This document shows, in pieces, positions 12,781 to 23,479 of a stretch of 64,000 nt of DNA; position 1 is the first letter of the stretch, and each line of letters starts with the position of its first letter. The position numbers were made by a program, and so were the translations under genes. Origin of the DNA: Torreya grandis (lineage: Eukaryota; Streptophyta; Pinopsida; Cupressales; Taxaceae); assembly GCA_037957365.1 (NCBI GenBank), contig JARHVA010002007.1, forward strand, positions 1 through 64,000. Reading direction: 5' to 3'. Below the pieces are notes generated by a model. It did not search any database. It saw only the letters and a program-made list of their open reading frames with translations, and was not told the DNA's origin.

Positions 12781-14405
12781 ATAAAATGGTGACACATGGT
12801 GATGTGATTCAATGCTAACATGCCAAGTGGTGACACATGGTAGTTTGATGATAATCAGTTCATGTAAAGTGTTTCTATGTCTCTAATCTTTGATGGTTGA
12901 TAAAAGGTCAACTATGAAGACTGTAGCCAGTGGAGTCCAATTTTGTCTTGGAGGGAGACCCTACCATCGATGGATTTAGTGGAGCATCTAATTTAATGTT
13001 GACATGTGTCTAATTGGGAGTGGTTCATGTGGTGGGTCCTCAGTCCACCACGTGGCCTACCACCACTTAATTATTTTTTAATTTATCTCCATGGTTAAAT
13101 TTGGGTATTATTACCTTTGTAATAATTAATAGTCAACTATTGACTATATTCCTATGCAATTATTCACCATGGGGAAATATGGAGCTTGAGTTTGAAATTG
13201 GATGCCAACATAACAAGTCCAACATTCATGTCACGAGTTCCAAGATATAAGTCACCATGAATAACATGGGCCAAGTTTAACATGATCAAATTTAGCACAG
13301 TGGGACACATCATGTCATTCATTTCAACATGATAAGGGTTTAACATGCCACAAAGCTTGTTTAACCTGAGTGCCTTTACCAAAAAAGGCATCGGTAAGGC
13401 AAAACCTATGGGCCTATGTATTAAAAGGCTAAATTGACTCACATTTCCCAAATATGGGATATTGTTATGCTAAGCACAAATGTCATGCCATAGGTTCGAA
13501 CCTTGGAATTTTTGGTAAAAAGATAAGTCTTTAACCATTGCACCCATGAGCCCAAGAATTATATAAAGTGGGAAAGGTGTTATTTGAAAGCATGGTTTTC
13601 AATGTTTTGGTGGACAAAGTTAAGTGTAATAGCTTTCTAGAGACCAGTTTGCAGTCTTTAGAGTTTTTGAGAGAGTTAGAGTCATTTTGAACTCTCGGTG
13701 TAAACTAGGGAAATGTCCTAGACTCCGAGATGAATTTAATGATATGTTGAATGACTTGTGTCAAGTTTATTAAAGATATTTTTTAAGTCTATTTTAGATA
13801 CTTTTTGGCAAAAACCCATAGGAATGCAAGATTCATTTAATGATAGGAAGGTGGAAGGTCCATCTGTGAGTTATGGGGATTTATGAAGGTCTATTTTTGA
13901 GTTATATGAAATCTTAGAGGATCCATTAGACAATTGTAAGGATTGGCCATGTACTCACTTTTCATGGAAATAGATCGGTTCATGTTTAAGCGAACCCAAA
14001 AATGTAACCTGAGTAGCAGGTGAAATCTGTTATCAACCTTGTTGTCATGAGTTATCTATTATTTTGCATTCTTTTTTACATTTTATTTCATTATTAATCA
14101 TTTTGGATGCAAAGTTAATTATTTATGACAATTAAATGATGATTTAAATACTTCAGGTTTAAAAATGGTTGATTGGATTAATGAATGAACATGTAACTTT
14201 AATCCATTCAGTATCAAAATCAACTTTTGATCAGCCTTGAAAACATGTTTTTAAAGGTCAAACATTGTTGCAATTCTTTTTATTATTTTAGTAAAATGAG
14301 TGTTTGACAAAAGTATCCATTGGCAAATGTTTTGGCACGTTTAGTGCCAATTTATAGATCAACTATTCATACACTTTCATTCAGAAGGAATAATGTTTGA
14401 ACTGT
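12781..14405. mobile_element. Foreign insertion in Z, probable decayed solo LTR or small element
   Basis: Z homology stops in the protease/RT linker and restarts at about 14410 with SSHQMRKILKKGAKG, so about 1.6 kb is inserted. The block contains a repeated GTGACACATGGT motif (three copies, 12790-12841), a hairpin GTGGTGG...TCCACCAC near 13031-13055, a SINE-like segment (13480-13556) and a TATA-like TTATATAAAG near 13558. This fits LTR U3-like DNA, but ends and target duplication could not be found. Confidence 0.45.
13480..13556 (-). mobile_element. tRNA-derived SINE head or tRNA relic
   Basis: On the minus strand: A-box-like TGGGTGCAATGG (13546-13535), 32 nt, then the B box GGTTCGAACC (13502-13493). 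The B box is a near-perfect Pol III consensus, and A-B spacing is right for a tRNA-derived promoter. A 3' SINE body and tail are not identifiable. Confidence 0.5.
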
Positions 14406-15280
14406 GGGGTTTACATGCTAAATCTCTATAATTCGTTAGTTCTCACCAGATGAGGAAGATTCTCAAAAAAGGTGCTAAAGGATTTTTGTGTGATTATTGT
14501 CCATAGAATTTTAGCCAACCAAGGAGTCTACCCATCTAGATTTAAAACTAGTGTTAGATGACCCTTTTATTATTTTTGGTGCCATGCCAAAAACATTTCT
14601 ACCAAGTAGAGAAAATGATCATTCCATTAGACTATTTAGGTAGTACACAACCCAACATTAGACTATATAGGTATCCCTATGCCTAGAAGAGTGAAATTTA
14701 AAAGATGGTATAGGAGATGTTGGAGGCAAGAATTATCAAACACAACCAAAGCAAATATTCTTCCCCAGTGGTCATGGTACATAATAAGGATGACACTTGG
14801 AGGAAGGTCTAAGACTATAAATAACTCAAAAATTACACCATTAAAGATAAATTTCTTAATCTCATAATTGATGATTTTCTAGATGAATTACATGGCATTT
14901 TTTATTTTATCAAATTATATCTTCACTCTAGTTGTAATCAGATTCAAATCTGCAAAGAAGATATACCTAAAATATATTTTTGAAATCATGAAGGGTATTA
15001 TGAGTTTATGGTCATGCCTTTTGTCTCAAAAATGCACCATCTACATTTCATAGTTTGATAAATATTATTTTTAGGCCATTTTTGAGAAAGTTTTTGTTGG
15101 TATTTTTTGATGACATTCTTATTTACAACAAAAATTGGGAAGACCATTTGAAGCATGTCAAACATGTACTTTTAGTTCTAGAAAAACATTAGCTTTATCC
15201 CAAACCTTTCAAATGTTATTTTGGCATCAGAGAGGTGGATTACTTGGGTCATATTTTTTCACATGAAGGCATGAAAGATG
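14406..15280 (+). pseudogene. Z reverse transcriptase, first part
   Basis: Segments in gypsy RT order: SSHQMRKILKKGAKG, then YRYPYA, IDDFLDELHGIFYFIKLYLH, HEGYYEFMVMPF, and VFFDDILIYNKNWEDHLKHV with the catalytic F-D-D intact in a local frame (around 15100-15120), then YPKPFKCYFGIREVDYLGHI. Multiple frameshifts and stops. W is inserted directly after the H-E-G-M-K motif at 15280. Confidence 0.85.
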
Positions 15281-15695
15281 TGATGGGATTAGTTTTCACA
15301 TTGTGTGAATTTAGGTATTTATGGAAAGTTAAATAGTAAGTTTGAGTATTTACAGGTTGATATTTACCGAGAGGTAAATATAGTTAGTTTGTATATCAAA
15401 ATATTGTTACATAAACAATATTTATGATAATAGATATATTATTTATATTATTATAAAAATATATCATATTTATAGGTTTGAATAATCATAGGGGTAAGAT
15501 AAAATATTGGAAATATTATAGGAATCATATTCCTATATATCTTTGTAATGTCCCGAATGTTTTAATTATTGAGAATAGAGAGTGTGCAAAAATATTATCA
15601 AAGAGTTTGAAATAATTTTGAAAAGTCTGTGTTCAATTCTATTATTTTGAAATGGTATTTTCTTAATCTTGCATAGATCTGTACTAGACTTATCA
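15281..15695 (+). repeat. W 5' LTR
   Basis: 415 bp, TG...CA ends; sister of 17549-17968. A CCTATATAT motif near 15533 is conserved at 17802 and could be the core promoter. Confidence 0.87.
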
Positions 15696-15697
15696 TT

Positions 15698-15710
15698 TGG
15701 TATCAGATCC
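15698..15710 (+). other. W primer-binding site
   Basis: TGGTATCAGATCC two bases after the LTR; 10 of the first 12 bases match the initiator-Met tRNA complement. Confidence 0.83.
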
Positions 15711-17233
15711 ATATAAATTATTAGCTAATTACCATAGGAGTCTTGCTAGCAATTTAGTTGTCTTAATTTGTGAGTAGGCTGTGCAGTCAGTCTGTGCTTC
15801 ACCTTTTAGGATGAAAAAGGAATATTTTGAATAATTTATATGCATAGATTATCCATGTGTTTTTTTATCTTGTTCCATTTGATTTCAAAGATATTATTGA
15901 TAGCTTATGTACATGGTATTGGTAACTCACAAGATCATTGTCAACCAAAACTAAACTCTTGTGTTGTTCGATTGGAATAATTTTTTTATGTTTCATTTAA
16001 TCTATAATCATGTGCAGATAATTCAAATGTATTGCATATGACACTATAGTTTGATGGTGATGAATGCATAACATATTTTTTATCTTGTACCATGTGGAGC
16101 TTCAAATATTATACCATAAAAGCAAAGTTTTTGTCTATTAGTGTGAGTATCGATCTATTGCTTCCTTTTACATTGTGTTGATAAAGTTTAGTGCCATTCA
16201 ATATTTTATTCCATCTCCATGCATTCGTATATCCTTCTTCCATGATTAGTGAATGTACCTTAGCATATTGACATCTACTAGATTCCTAGCATATACAATT
16301 TTGTTGTAGATGCTTCTTCATGTAGTCTGTGCACATTCTTCTACAATAAACTAATAAGTATCCATCAAATCCAACCTATTCAAAGAATTATCTAAGCTTT
16401 GTTCTCATCTCCCAGCCATAGTCTTGGGTTTAGTTTAATAATATCTTTGTGGTTAATAATTTGTCAGTTTATAATTTGTTGAGGATTAATGTTGTCAAAG
16501 CAGTATTAATTTATTTTATAGTTTGGGGTCACAATACTTAGTATATGTTTTCTTATATCATTCTAGTCATAGGTCGTATAAAATTTATATTCCATTTTTT
16601 CATTATAGACTTTAGTCTTGTAGTCTTGTCAATTTTTTAGTTTTGTATGTTTATATTTAAAATAGGTTCTAGGTTAAATAATTGTCTAAAGAGTCAAAGT
16701 TTTTTAATGTATTGTCAAAAAATTAAAAAAAGGGGGAATCTTGTATAAAGTCATTAAGGGTCCATCATTTAGAGAACATCAAGTTAATGTCTTCAATCAT
16801 TTTGGTCCAAGTTAAATATGTCATCTATTATCAAAATTTTACACATTTTGTAATGGATGCATTATCGCATGTAAGTGACATCCATATTGTGGTGTGGTTC
16901 CATTTTTCATACAAGAAACCAATACAAATAAAAAACCCACAAAAGTCATCAAAGCATCTCAAAGACAAATGTGTTGAGTGAGTAGCAAAAAAATAGACGT
17001 TGGAGGACACATGAAGGATAGAGGTATTTCAGTGACCTCTCATCAGTCACCAACAATGGGGTCTTACCAATATTTTGGCGACATATATAGTATGGTGTGT
17101 TTTTAATTTTTTTGTGTGTTTTTCAAAATAAGAACAATTGTACCTATTCATTTGTGAATAATATTCCCATGTAACCTTTTTTTATATTTACATTGGGGAA
17201 TGTCGATCTAAAAATCATTGTATCAATCATGAT
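15711..17233 (+). other. W interior, non-coding
   Basis: No convincing gag or pol. The open frame 16787-16981 contains DALSHVSDIH, possibly a scrap of RNase H, but isolated and unconvincing. Confidence 0.45.
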
Positions 17234-17432
17234 GGAAGGTTAGTGGTAAACCTATGAAAACCATGTTGTAAGGTTTGTGTTAAACTTGAGAAACTATTTT
17301 GTAAGGTTAGTGGTAAACCTAAGAAAACCATGTTGTAAGGTTAGTGGTGAACCTAAGAAAACCATTTTGTAAGGTTATTGGTGAACTTGTGAAAACCATT
17401 TTGGAAGGTTATTGGTGAACCTAGAAAACCAA
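17234..17432 (+). repeat. W internal tandem repeat, six units of about 34 bp
   Basis: Units start at 17234, 17268, 17301, 17335, 17369 and 17403. The core is GTAAGGTTAGTGGTGAACC followed by AAGAAAACCATTTT, with a few differences per unit. Located just upstream of the PPT. Confidence 0.92.
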
Positions 17433-17548
17433 TTGTAGATGACATGTGCGATGGCACATGTATGCAGGGAAGATCATGAGCACACGGAGGTGGCATGCTA
17501 TAATCAAAACATGAGATATATTGTACCATGTAAAAACTATTGGGGGAA

Positions 17549-17968
17549 TGTGGGGATTAGTTTTCACATTGTGTGAATTTGGGTATTTATGGAAAGGTAA
17601 ATAGTAAGTTTGAGTATTTACAAGTTGATATTTATCGAGAGGTAAATATAGTTAGTTAGTTTGTATATCAGAAGATTGTGACATAAATAATATTACAATA
17701 ATAGATATATTTTATATATTGTTATAACAATATATTGTATTTAGAGGTTTGTATAATAATAGGGGTGAGAGAAAATAGTGTAAAGATTATAGGAATCATA
17801 TTCCTATATATTTGTGTAATGTCTTGAATGTTTTAATTATTGAGAATAGAGAGTGAGAATAAATATTATTAGAGAGTGTTTGAAATAATTTTGAATAGTT
17901 CATGTTCGGCTCTATTGTTATAAAATGGTATTTGTTTAATCTTGCACAAATTTGTACCAGACTTATGA
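17549..17968 (+). repeat. W 3' LTR
   Basis: 420 bp; begins TGTGGGGATTAG right after the PPT (17538-17548, ATTGGGGGAA). End decayed from CA to GA. Confidence 0.87.
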
Positions 17969-18660
17969 AGTTGATCCTAAAAATATATAAGTGATGATGG
18001 AGTGGTAAGTACCCAAGACTCTCAATAACCTTCATAGATTTCTGAGGCTAATATATTATTATCACAGGTTTTTCAAAACTTATGGTAGCATTGTAACCCC
18101 AATCACATCTTTCTTGAATAAATAATCCTTCTAGTGGACTGAAATAACTACCAAGGTGTTTGAATAGTTGAAAATGGTTATGTGCACCACTCTATTTTTG
18201 GTTGCCCTTGATTCTTCTAGAATTTTTATTCTTGAATATGATGCATCAGGATATGGCATAAGGGTTGTACTCATGAAAGAAGGTAGACCACTTGAATTTT
18301 AAATTCATAAATTAAAGGGAAAAAATACACTCAAGTTAATTTATGAGAAAGAGATGATGGGAAATCTATATGTAGTCAATCAATGGAGACCTTATCTGAT
18401 GGGTCGACACTTTTAGGTGAAGACTAATCATGACAGCCTCAAATATTTTTAAAAAAAATTATTATCATCATAATAACAATAGAAATACAAGATTAAAATT
18501 TTATTATATTATTTTAAATAATATATAATAAATTAAAATATAATGTGGTGATAGATGCATGATACAAGCAGGGTGAATCAGTTGAGACATTGTTATGCAT
18601 AATGACCATTTAGTAGGTAGATTGGCTAGATGAAGCAAGATTAGAATGGGTGAATGTTAG
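17969..18660 (+). pseudogene. Z RT end and RNase H
   Basis: Resumes exactly after W: VDPKNI, then VPKTLNNLHRFLRLIYYYHR, VFEXLK, ILEYDASGYGIRVVLMKEG (RNase H with the catalytic D-A-S-G motif), YEKEMM, WRPYLMGRHF and NHDSLKYF. This is the gypsy RT thumb / RNase H junction. 18440-18640 is an AT-rich low-complexity stretch that has replaced the RNase H C-terminus. Confidence 0.85.
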
Positions 18661-19875
18661 GGATAGATAAGATTTGATTTTGAATATTAATATTGGTTAT
18701 GGATGGTCTAAAACTTTTGCATGGAAGGGGAACACATTATGGTATAAATATTTATTATACCTTTGTAAGCATTCTCTCCTCAAACATAAAATCCTTCATG
18801 AGCTTTATGTATCTTTAATAGGAGATCATTCAAGATTTCTAAAAACATATAATAGAATCATGTAAGATTTATTTTTGGAATTAATCAATGGGATGTTCAT
18901 AAACATGTGGTTGAATATATGGTATGTCAATAGAATAAAGGTGAAACCATTAATACCCAAGGTCCTTTTTAGCCCTTATCCATCCCTAGCCACAGGTGGG
19001 AGGATCTTTCCATGGATTTCATTACTAGGTTACCATGATCTAAGGGTAAAAATTTTATCATGATAATTAAGGATTGACTCACCAAGTATGCTCATTTTTA
19101 TTCCTTGTCACAACCATTTATTTCCAGTATAATAGCTTCTAGTTTTCTAAATATAGTTTATAAATTGCATGGTACTCCAAAGATCATTGTAGGTAACCAA
19201 GATCCCATATTTACTAGTAATTTTTGGACTGAATTATTTTCATGTTTAGATACCCAACTATTTCAAAGCTCAGCCTATCATCTTTAATCTAATGAAAAAT
19301 AGAGGTAATCAAAAAATGTATAGAAGGGTATCTTTGTTTCTTTATTTCTAATAAACATGACAAATGGGTTCATTGGATGCCACTTGTTGAGTGGTGGTTT
19401 AACACTTATATTTACACTTAGTCTAAAATTTATCCTTTGTGGCATTGTATGGGTATCAACCCCCATCCATCACTTCATTCTTGAAGGTTCATCCCAAGTT
19501 TTAAGTTGTTTAAGAACACATTCACCATCAATAGGAGATACTCACTAGTTTGTGAGATAATTTAGCAATGGCATAGAATAGAATGAAGTAATAAGCAAAT
19601 TAACACCATAATGAGTGGCTTTTTGACATAAAATATTGGATCTTTATTCATTTTCAACCATATAATTATATGAATCTAAAGCAACAAAAAAAGGATAACA
19701 AGTTGTCCCCTAAGTATTATGGCCCTTATCAAATCTTTCAAAAAATTGGTAGTGTGGTCTACAAGCTATAATTTCTCTTGTCCACTTGCATACATCAAGT
19801 ATTTCATATTTCTTACCTGAAGAAGGTAATTAGACATAGATTTTATACACAAACTAAGTTACATAATTTATATGA
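18661..19875 (+). pseudogene. Z integrase
   Basis: H-E-L-Y...G-D-H-S-x-F-L-K-T-Y-x-R-I (zinc-finger side) at 18790-18850, then SPYPSLATGGRIFPWISLLG, KLHGTPKIIVGNQDPIFTSN and FWTELFSCLDTQL (catalytic core, with the D of D-x-D-P-x-F-T present), DKWVHWMPLV near 19350, and a C-terminal YYGPYQ-like / VWSTSY / KKVI segment near 19700-19830. Position just upstream of the 3' LTR confirms gypsy order. Many stops. Confidence 0.85.
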
Positions 19876-20063
19876 AGAATGTTGATTCATTCTATATCTT
19901 GCAGAGATCATTTAGATGTGCACTAAGCAATTATGGACTAAAGCGATTGAGTATTTGACCAAAAGAAAGAATCTACATTCTAAATATGAAACATGGGATG
20001 ATGAAACATTCTTATAGTAACATCTTGGGTTGATTTAAATTTGAGGACAATGTTTTTTTTTAA

Positions 20064-20074
20064 TGGGATGGGCA
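20064..20074 (+). other. Z polypurine tract
   Basis: TGGGATGGGCA directly before the 3' LTR start TGTTAAACCC; two pyrimidines interrupt it. Confidence 0.6.
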
Positions 20075-20421
20075 TGTTAAACCCTTAACCTATGGCATGT
20101 CTAGGGATATGTGTGGCTGACTTGTGGCTTACAGACCTCTAATATTATCTTGTCACATCTCTCTATGTTCTTAGTAAGGTCAACCTATGGAATAACCATG
20201 GATAAATAGAGTATATATAAGAGGTATTGGTTAGTATTTGATAATCATATTATGAATTATGGTCTTATTTCATTATTATCGAGGTTTCCCCTTGAAGTGG
20301 CTCAACTATATTTATCAAACATTCTACTTTTTTATCAATTATTATTTTGGATATACATATTTTGATCTTATTTATATGATATAATATTCTATTGTTTGAA
20401 TATCTAAGTATTTTCATTACT
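20075..20421 (+). repeat. Z 3' LTR
   Basis: 347 bp, TG start intact; sister of 10450-10797. Confidence 0.85.
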
Positions 20422-20426
20422 TAAGA

Positions 20427-20756
20427 AAAGAATAAATTATGTTGTTTTAAGAAGAATGAGAGAGGAGAGCTCTTTTAATAGAGCAAGAAGAGAAAAATGA
20501 GTTACATGAGCGATATGCATGTGTGTGCTAAGTATCCTAATCCTATTACAAGTGACGAGGATGTGTGTAACATGTGATGGGGGTAGTTACTTGTGCAAAT
20601 AATGCCCAAATATAACAAGTGGATTTATGAGGTGAATGACACCTCATAAAACTATGATAAAGTATATTTTAATTATAATAAATCCATATATAAACAAAAC
20701 TTTAGAATAAACATAAAAATATAAATAATAACCCAAATAAGATTAATTCTCCAACA
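20427..20756 (-). repeat. Y 3' LTR, second fragment
   Basis: Continues the Y LTR after Z and aligns with 45330-45635 (shared AAGAAGAATG, GAGAGGAGAG, CACCTCATAAAACTA-type blocks). Ends CTCCAACA, i.e. TGTTGGAG on the minus strand. Confidence 0.83.
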
Positions 20757-20767
20757 CTCCCTTTAAT
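20757..20767 (-). other. Y polypurine tract
   Basis: ATTAAAGGGAG on the minus strand, abutting the LTR start TGTTGGAG. Same arrangement as in C1 and K. Confidence 0.75.
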
Positions 20768-21330
20768 CTTAATTTAGAGTTATAAAAATGGAGAAAATAT
20801 TTTACAAACGAGGAAGGGAGTTCAAATTACATAATACTCCCCCTTAATAAAAATTTCCTTCAAGGTGAATAACAATCATTTGAGAAATAAATAAGAAGAT
20901 AAGGTGTCATCACAAGTCACAAGGATGAAGGTATGAACATCAATAATCTCTAATGATCATCTTCAAAAAAGGTGGTCGATGTTTAATGGAACAAAGACCA
21001 ACAAGAAGGAAAAATGATCCATAAAACCCTGCAAAACAAATAATCTAACACCAATCTTTCATGTTAAGTAACTCATATGCCAAAAAAAATAATTTACATA
21101 CAAAATGTAATAAAATTAGATGTACAACAAGAAAAATTGAGCTAAAGGCAACTTCGGTTACAAAGTGTGAAATACTACATGAAAAATGAATTTAATCAAA
21201 ACAATCAAAGCATAAGTCTTGTCCAATAAAAAGCAAGAAATGCATAAAAGAGTTAGAGTTGATCAAAATAGGGACAAAGAAGATGTGTCACTTTCAGAAT
21301 ATATTTAACGTAAAGTAATGAAATAATTAT
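20768..21330 (-). other. Y interior between gag and PPT
   Basis: About 560 bp with no protease, integrase or RT motif on either strand. A second purine run (ATTAAGGGGGAG, minus, at 20839-20850) could be a decayed extra PPT. Confidence 0.45.
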
Positions 21331-22105
21331 CATATGAAGACATGTCAAAGTATCTATAAAATATAATATATTTAAGTAACCAAATAGTTTTAACCTTAGA
21401 TGTAGGAGACTTAGTCATTTTCAAATAATACAAAGTGTCATGAGTGGATTTACCATAATATTTTCATGGATGTAATTTATAACACTTGGAGATATGATGC
21501 CCATATTTTCTACAATTCACACAAGGTTTATAATTGTTAACCAAAGCATAAGCATTTCAAGTATTATAATTAAAATAATTTACATGATAAGTCATTTGAT
21601 GAGGAGTAAAATATGATTAAAAACTTTCATTAGAAGTAGTTGAATCATTAAAATTGATACCTTTATAACTTTCATTAAGTTCAAGCAAAAGAGGTTCAAG
21701 ATTTCTCATTTCACATGTACCAAGACCACCACTCGAGCAGCCCATATTTTGCATGGTTTTTAAGTCAGGTTTGGTAGAATGAGTTTTCAAAGAAGTTTTA
21801 GTTTGTTTAGAAACATAATAAGTTTCATCATTAGAACTAGAATCATTGCAAAAGACACAAATTTAGCTTTTAAAGTCTCAATAGAATATTTCATGGTTGT
21901 CATTTGTTCAATTAAAGAATAAAGCATTTAAAGTATCATTTTGACAATGAATTTGGTGTTTAACAATAGCTATTTCATCATTTTTAAAATTAAATTTTTT
22001 AGTACACTTCTTAAAACCTAAAAAATGACTAATTTGAATGTCATTAAAAAAATTACACAAATTAATTTTGAAAAAAATTATGACTAACTAAGCATAAAAA
22101 TAAGC
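21331..22105 (-). pseudogene. Y gag-like protein with CCHC zinc knuckle
   Basis: The minus strand has a long frame with few stops. It includes TYYVSKQTKTSLKTHSTK, EMRNLEPLLLELNESYKGI, and then CVNCRKYGHHISKCYKLHP at about 21540-21480. The last is a perfect C-x2-C-x4-H-x4-C retroviral-type zinc knuckle, marking nucleocapsid. It lies about 700 bp from the 3' LTR with no pol in between, unlike an autonomous element. I infer a gag-only element; the N-terminal capsid part was not recognised. Confidence 0.65.
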
Positions 22106-23479
22106 CAAAAATGCTTATAAAAATAATCTATTGCATATGTTAAAGAAATTAACTTGTAAATGTAAGTCCCCACTAAAACTCTAAAAAATAAATTTGAGTT
22201 AAATTAATATATTAATGTATGACAAGGTGAATGGACTTTTAAAAAACTATGTGAATTTAAAAAATCACATGAATTGTTACATCTTGATTCTCCTCTAGAT
22301 TCATTAATCTGTTAATTTCAAGATTTTGTGGTTAATTACTGGTTAAATTGTTGTGTTAGGTAGATGAATTTGTAATATGTTGATTTTGGATAATTATATA
22401 TTACTTATTATCATTATTGTTAACTTGTTTGTTACTTGTTCATATTTTGTTATAATATATTATGATCATGATTATTTAGTTTATTCTATTGCAGCAATTT
22501 ATTATGGAGTATTTTGTGATATGGTCTAATTATTGTTTATTATACTGAGGTGGATACATGATGGATTCCACCCTCCATATTATGACTGGGGGATGGGGGG
22601 TATCATCAGAGAGGATGGATCAAATGGATATGTTGGGGGATGAGATAATGAGACTAAAATGCTAAACACACCATGATAGAATATTATTATTATTTGGTTA
22701 TGTTTGTTTCGATACTTCATTGATTATATCACATTTTACTTTAATATTTTCTTGCAATTGTTTTGATGAGCTTGCATACTTATAGTGTTTTTTTTATAAT
22801 TTGTGTAATTAAATTGTCATAACTTATGCACTAATATTCTTGTATGTTTCTGTTAGTATACAAAGTCAAAAATGAAATATTTTAAGGAATGGTAATTTAT
22901 TTAGATTAGGTCTTGTATGACTATCTTATTTCACTATATTAGCTTTGATTGAACTCTAGAGTAGTATAAAATGATTTAAATACCATAGGTGTTAAATGAA
23001 TGGCATGTTTTAAATCATTTATTATTATAACATTTTATATTTTAATAAAAGTTATATGATGAGGAAGTCTTTGGTTTAATTTAGAGACTCGTATTTGATG
23101 TGCTAGGAGTTTATCTAAATAAAAAACATTATGGTTTTATTAAAATTCAAATACAATATTTTCTATAATTTTAAGGTGATTATGAAACATGGCATATTCA
23201 TTGAAATCTAGAGTTTCAAACTAACTTGGATACAAGGTATTTCATATTAATGATTTTTGGAATCAAAGGGGATACTTTGTAAAATTGAATTTTTTTGGTA
23301 TCATTGCATTTGGTTATTGAATAATTGACTCATAGAAAATGGTTATAGAATTGGTGATTCATTTATCAAAGACCCATTTTTGTGAGGATTATTCATTTAT
23401 TTGGCATGCATAACTCAAGCTGAACGAGATATATGGAGAGCAAATGGTTTTGAGGAGCATATAGTGGATAAGGAGAGTT
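22106..23479. other. Y interior, no recognisable feature
   Basis: AT-rich, stop-dense on both strands; may include the gag N-terminus on the minus strand. Bounded on the right by the U insertion. Confidence 0.35.

Larger units (their letters stand above)
15281..17968 (+). mobile_element. W: small non-autonomous LTR element inside Z's RT
   Basis: LTRs 15281-15695 and 17549-17968 (about 415-420 bp) match along their length; PBS TGGTATCAGATCC at 15698; PPT ATTGGGGGAA before the 3' LTR. Interior is only 1.84 kb, with no gag or pol motif and a six-unit 34-bp tandem repeat near its 3' end. Target duplication AGATG (15276-15280) / AGTTG (17969-17973), 4/5; excision rejoins the Z RT reading (H-E-G-M-K then V-D-P-K). 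Intermediate in size between TRIM and LARD elements. Confidence 0.85.
10450..20421 (+). mobile_element. Z: full-outline Ty3/gypsy element in Y's LTR
   Basis: LTRs 10450-10797 and 20075-20421 (about 347 bp) match along their length. PBS TGGTATCAAATC follows the 5' LTR; a purine-rich GGGATGGGCA precedes the 3' LTR. The interior encodes gag, protease, RT, RNase H and integrase in gypsy order, all with stops and frameshifts. The RT is interrupted by W (15281-17968), and another foreign block lies at about 12780-14400. Target duplication CAAGA/TAAGA (4/5). The integrase ends with a chromodomain-linker-like segment, which suggests a chromovirus-like relative, but no chromodomain is visible. Confidence 0.88.

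Noticed and set aside
17234..17432. Regular short repeats that might suggest a CRISPR-like array
   Set aside because: Units are contiguous with no unique spacers, in a plant LTR element; an ordinary tandem repeat.
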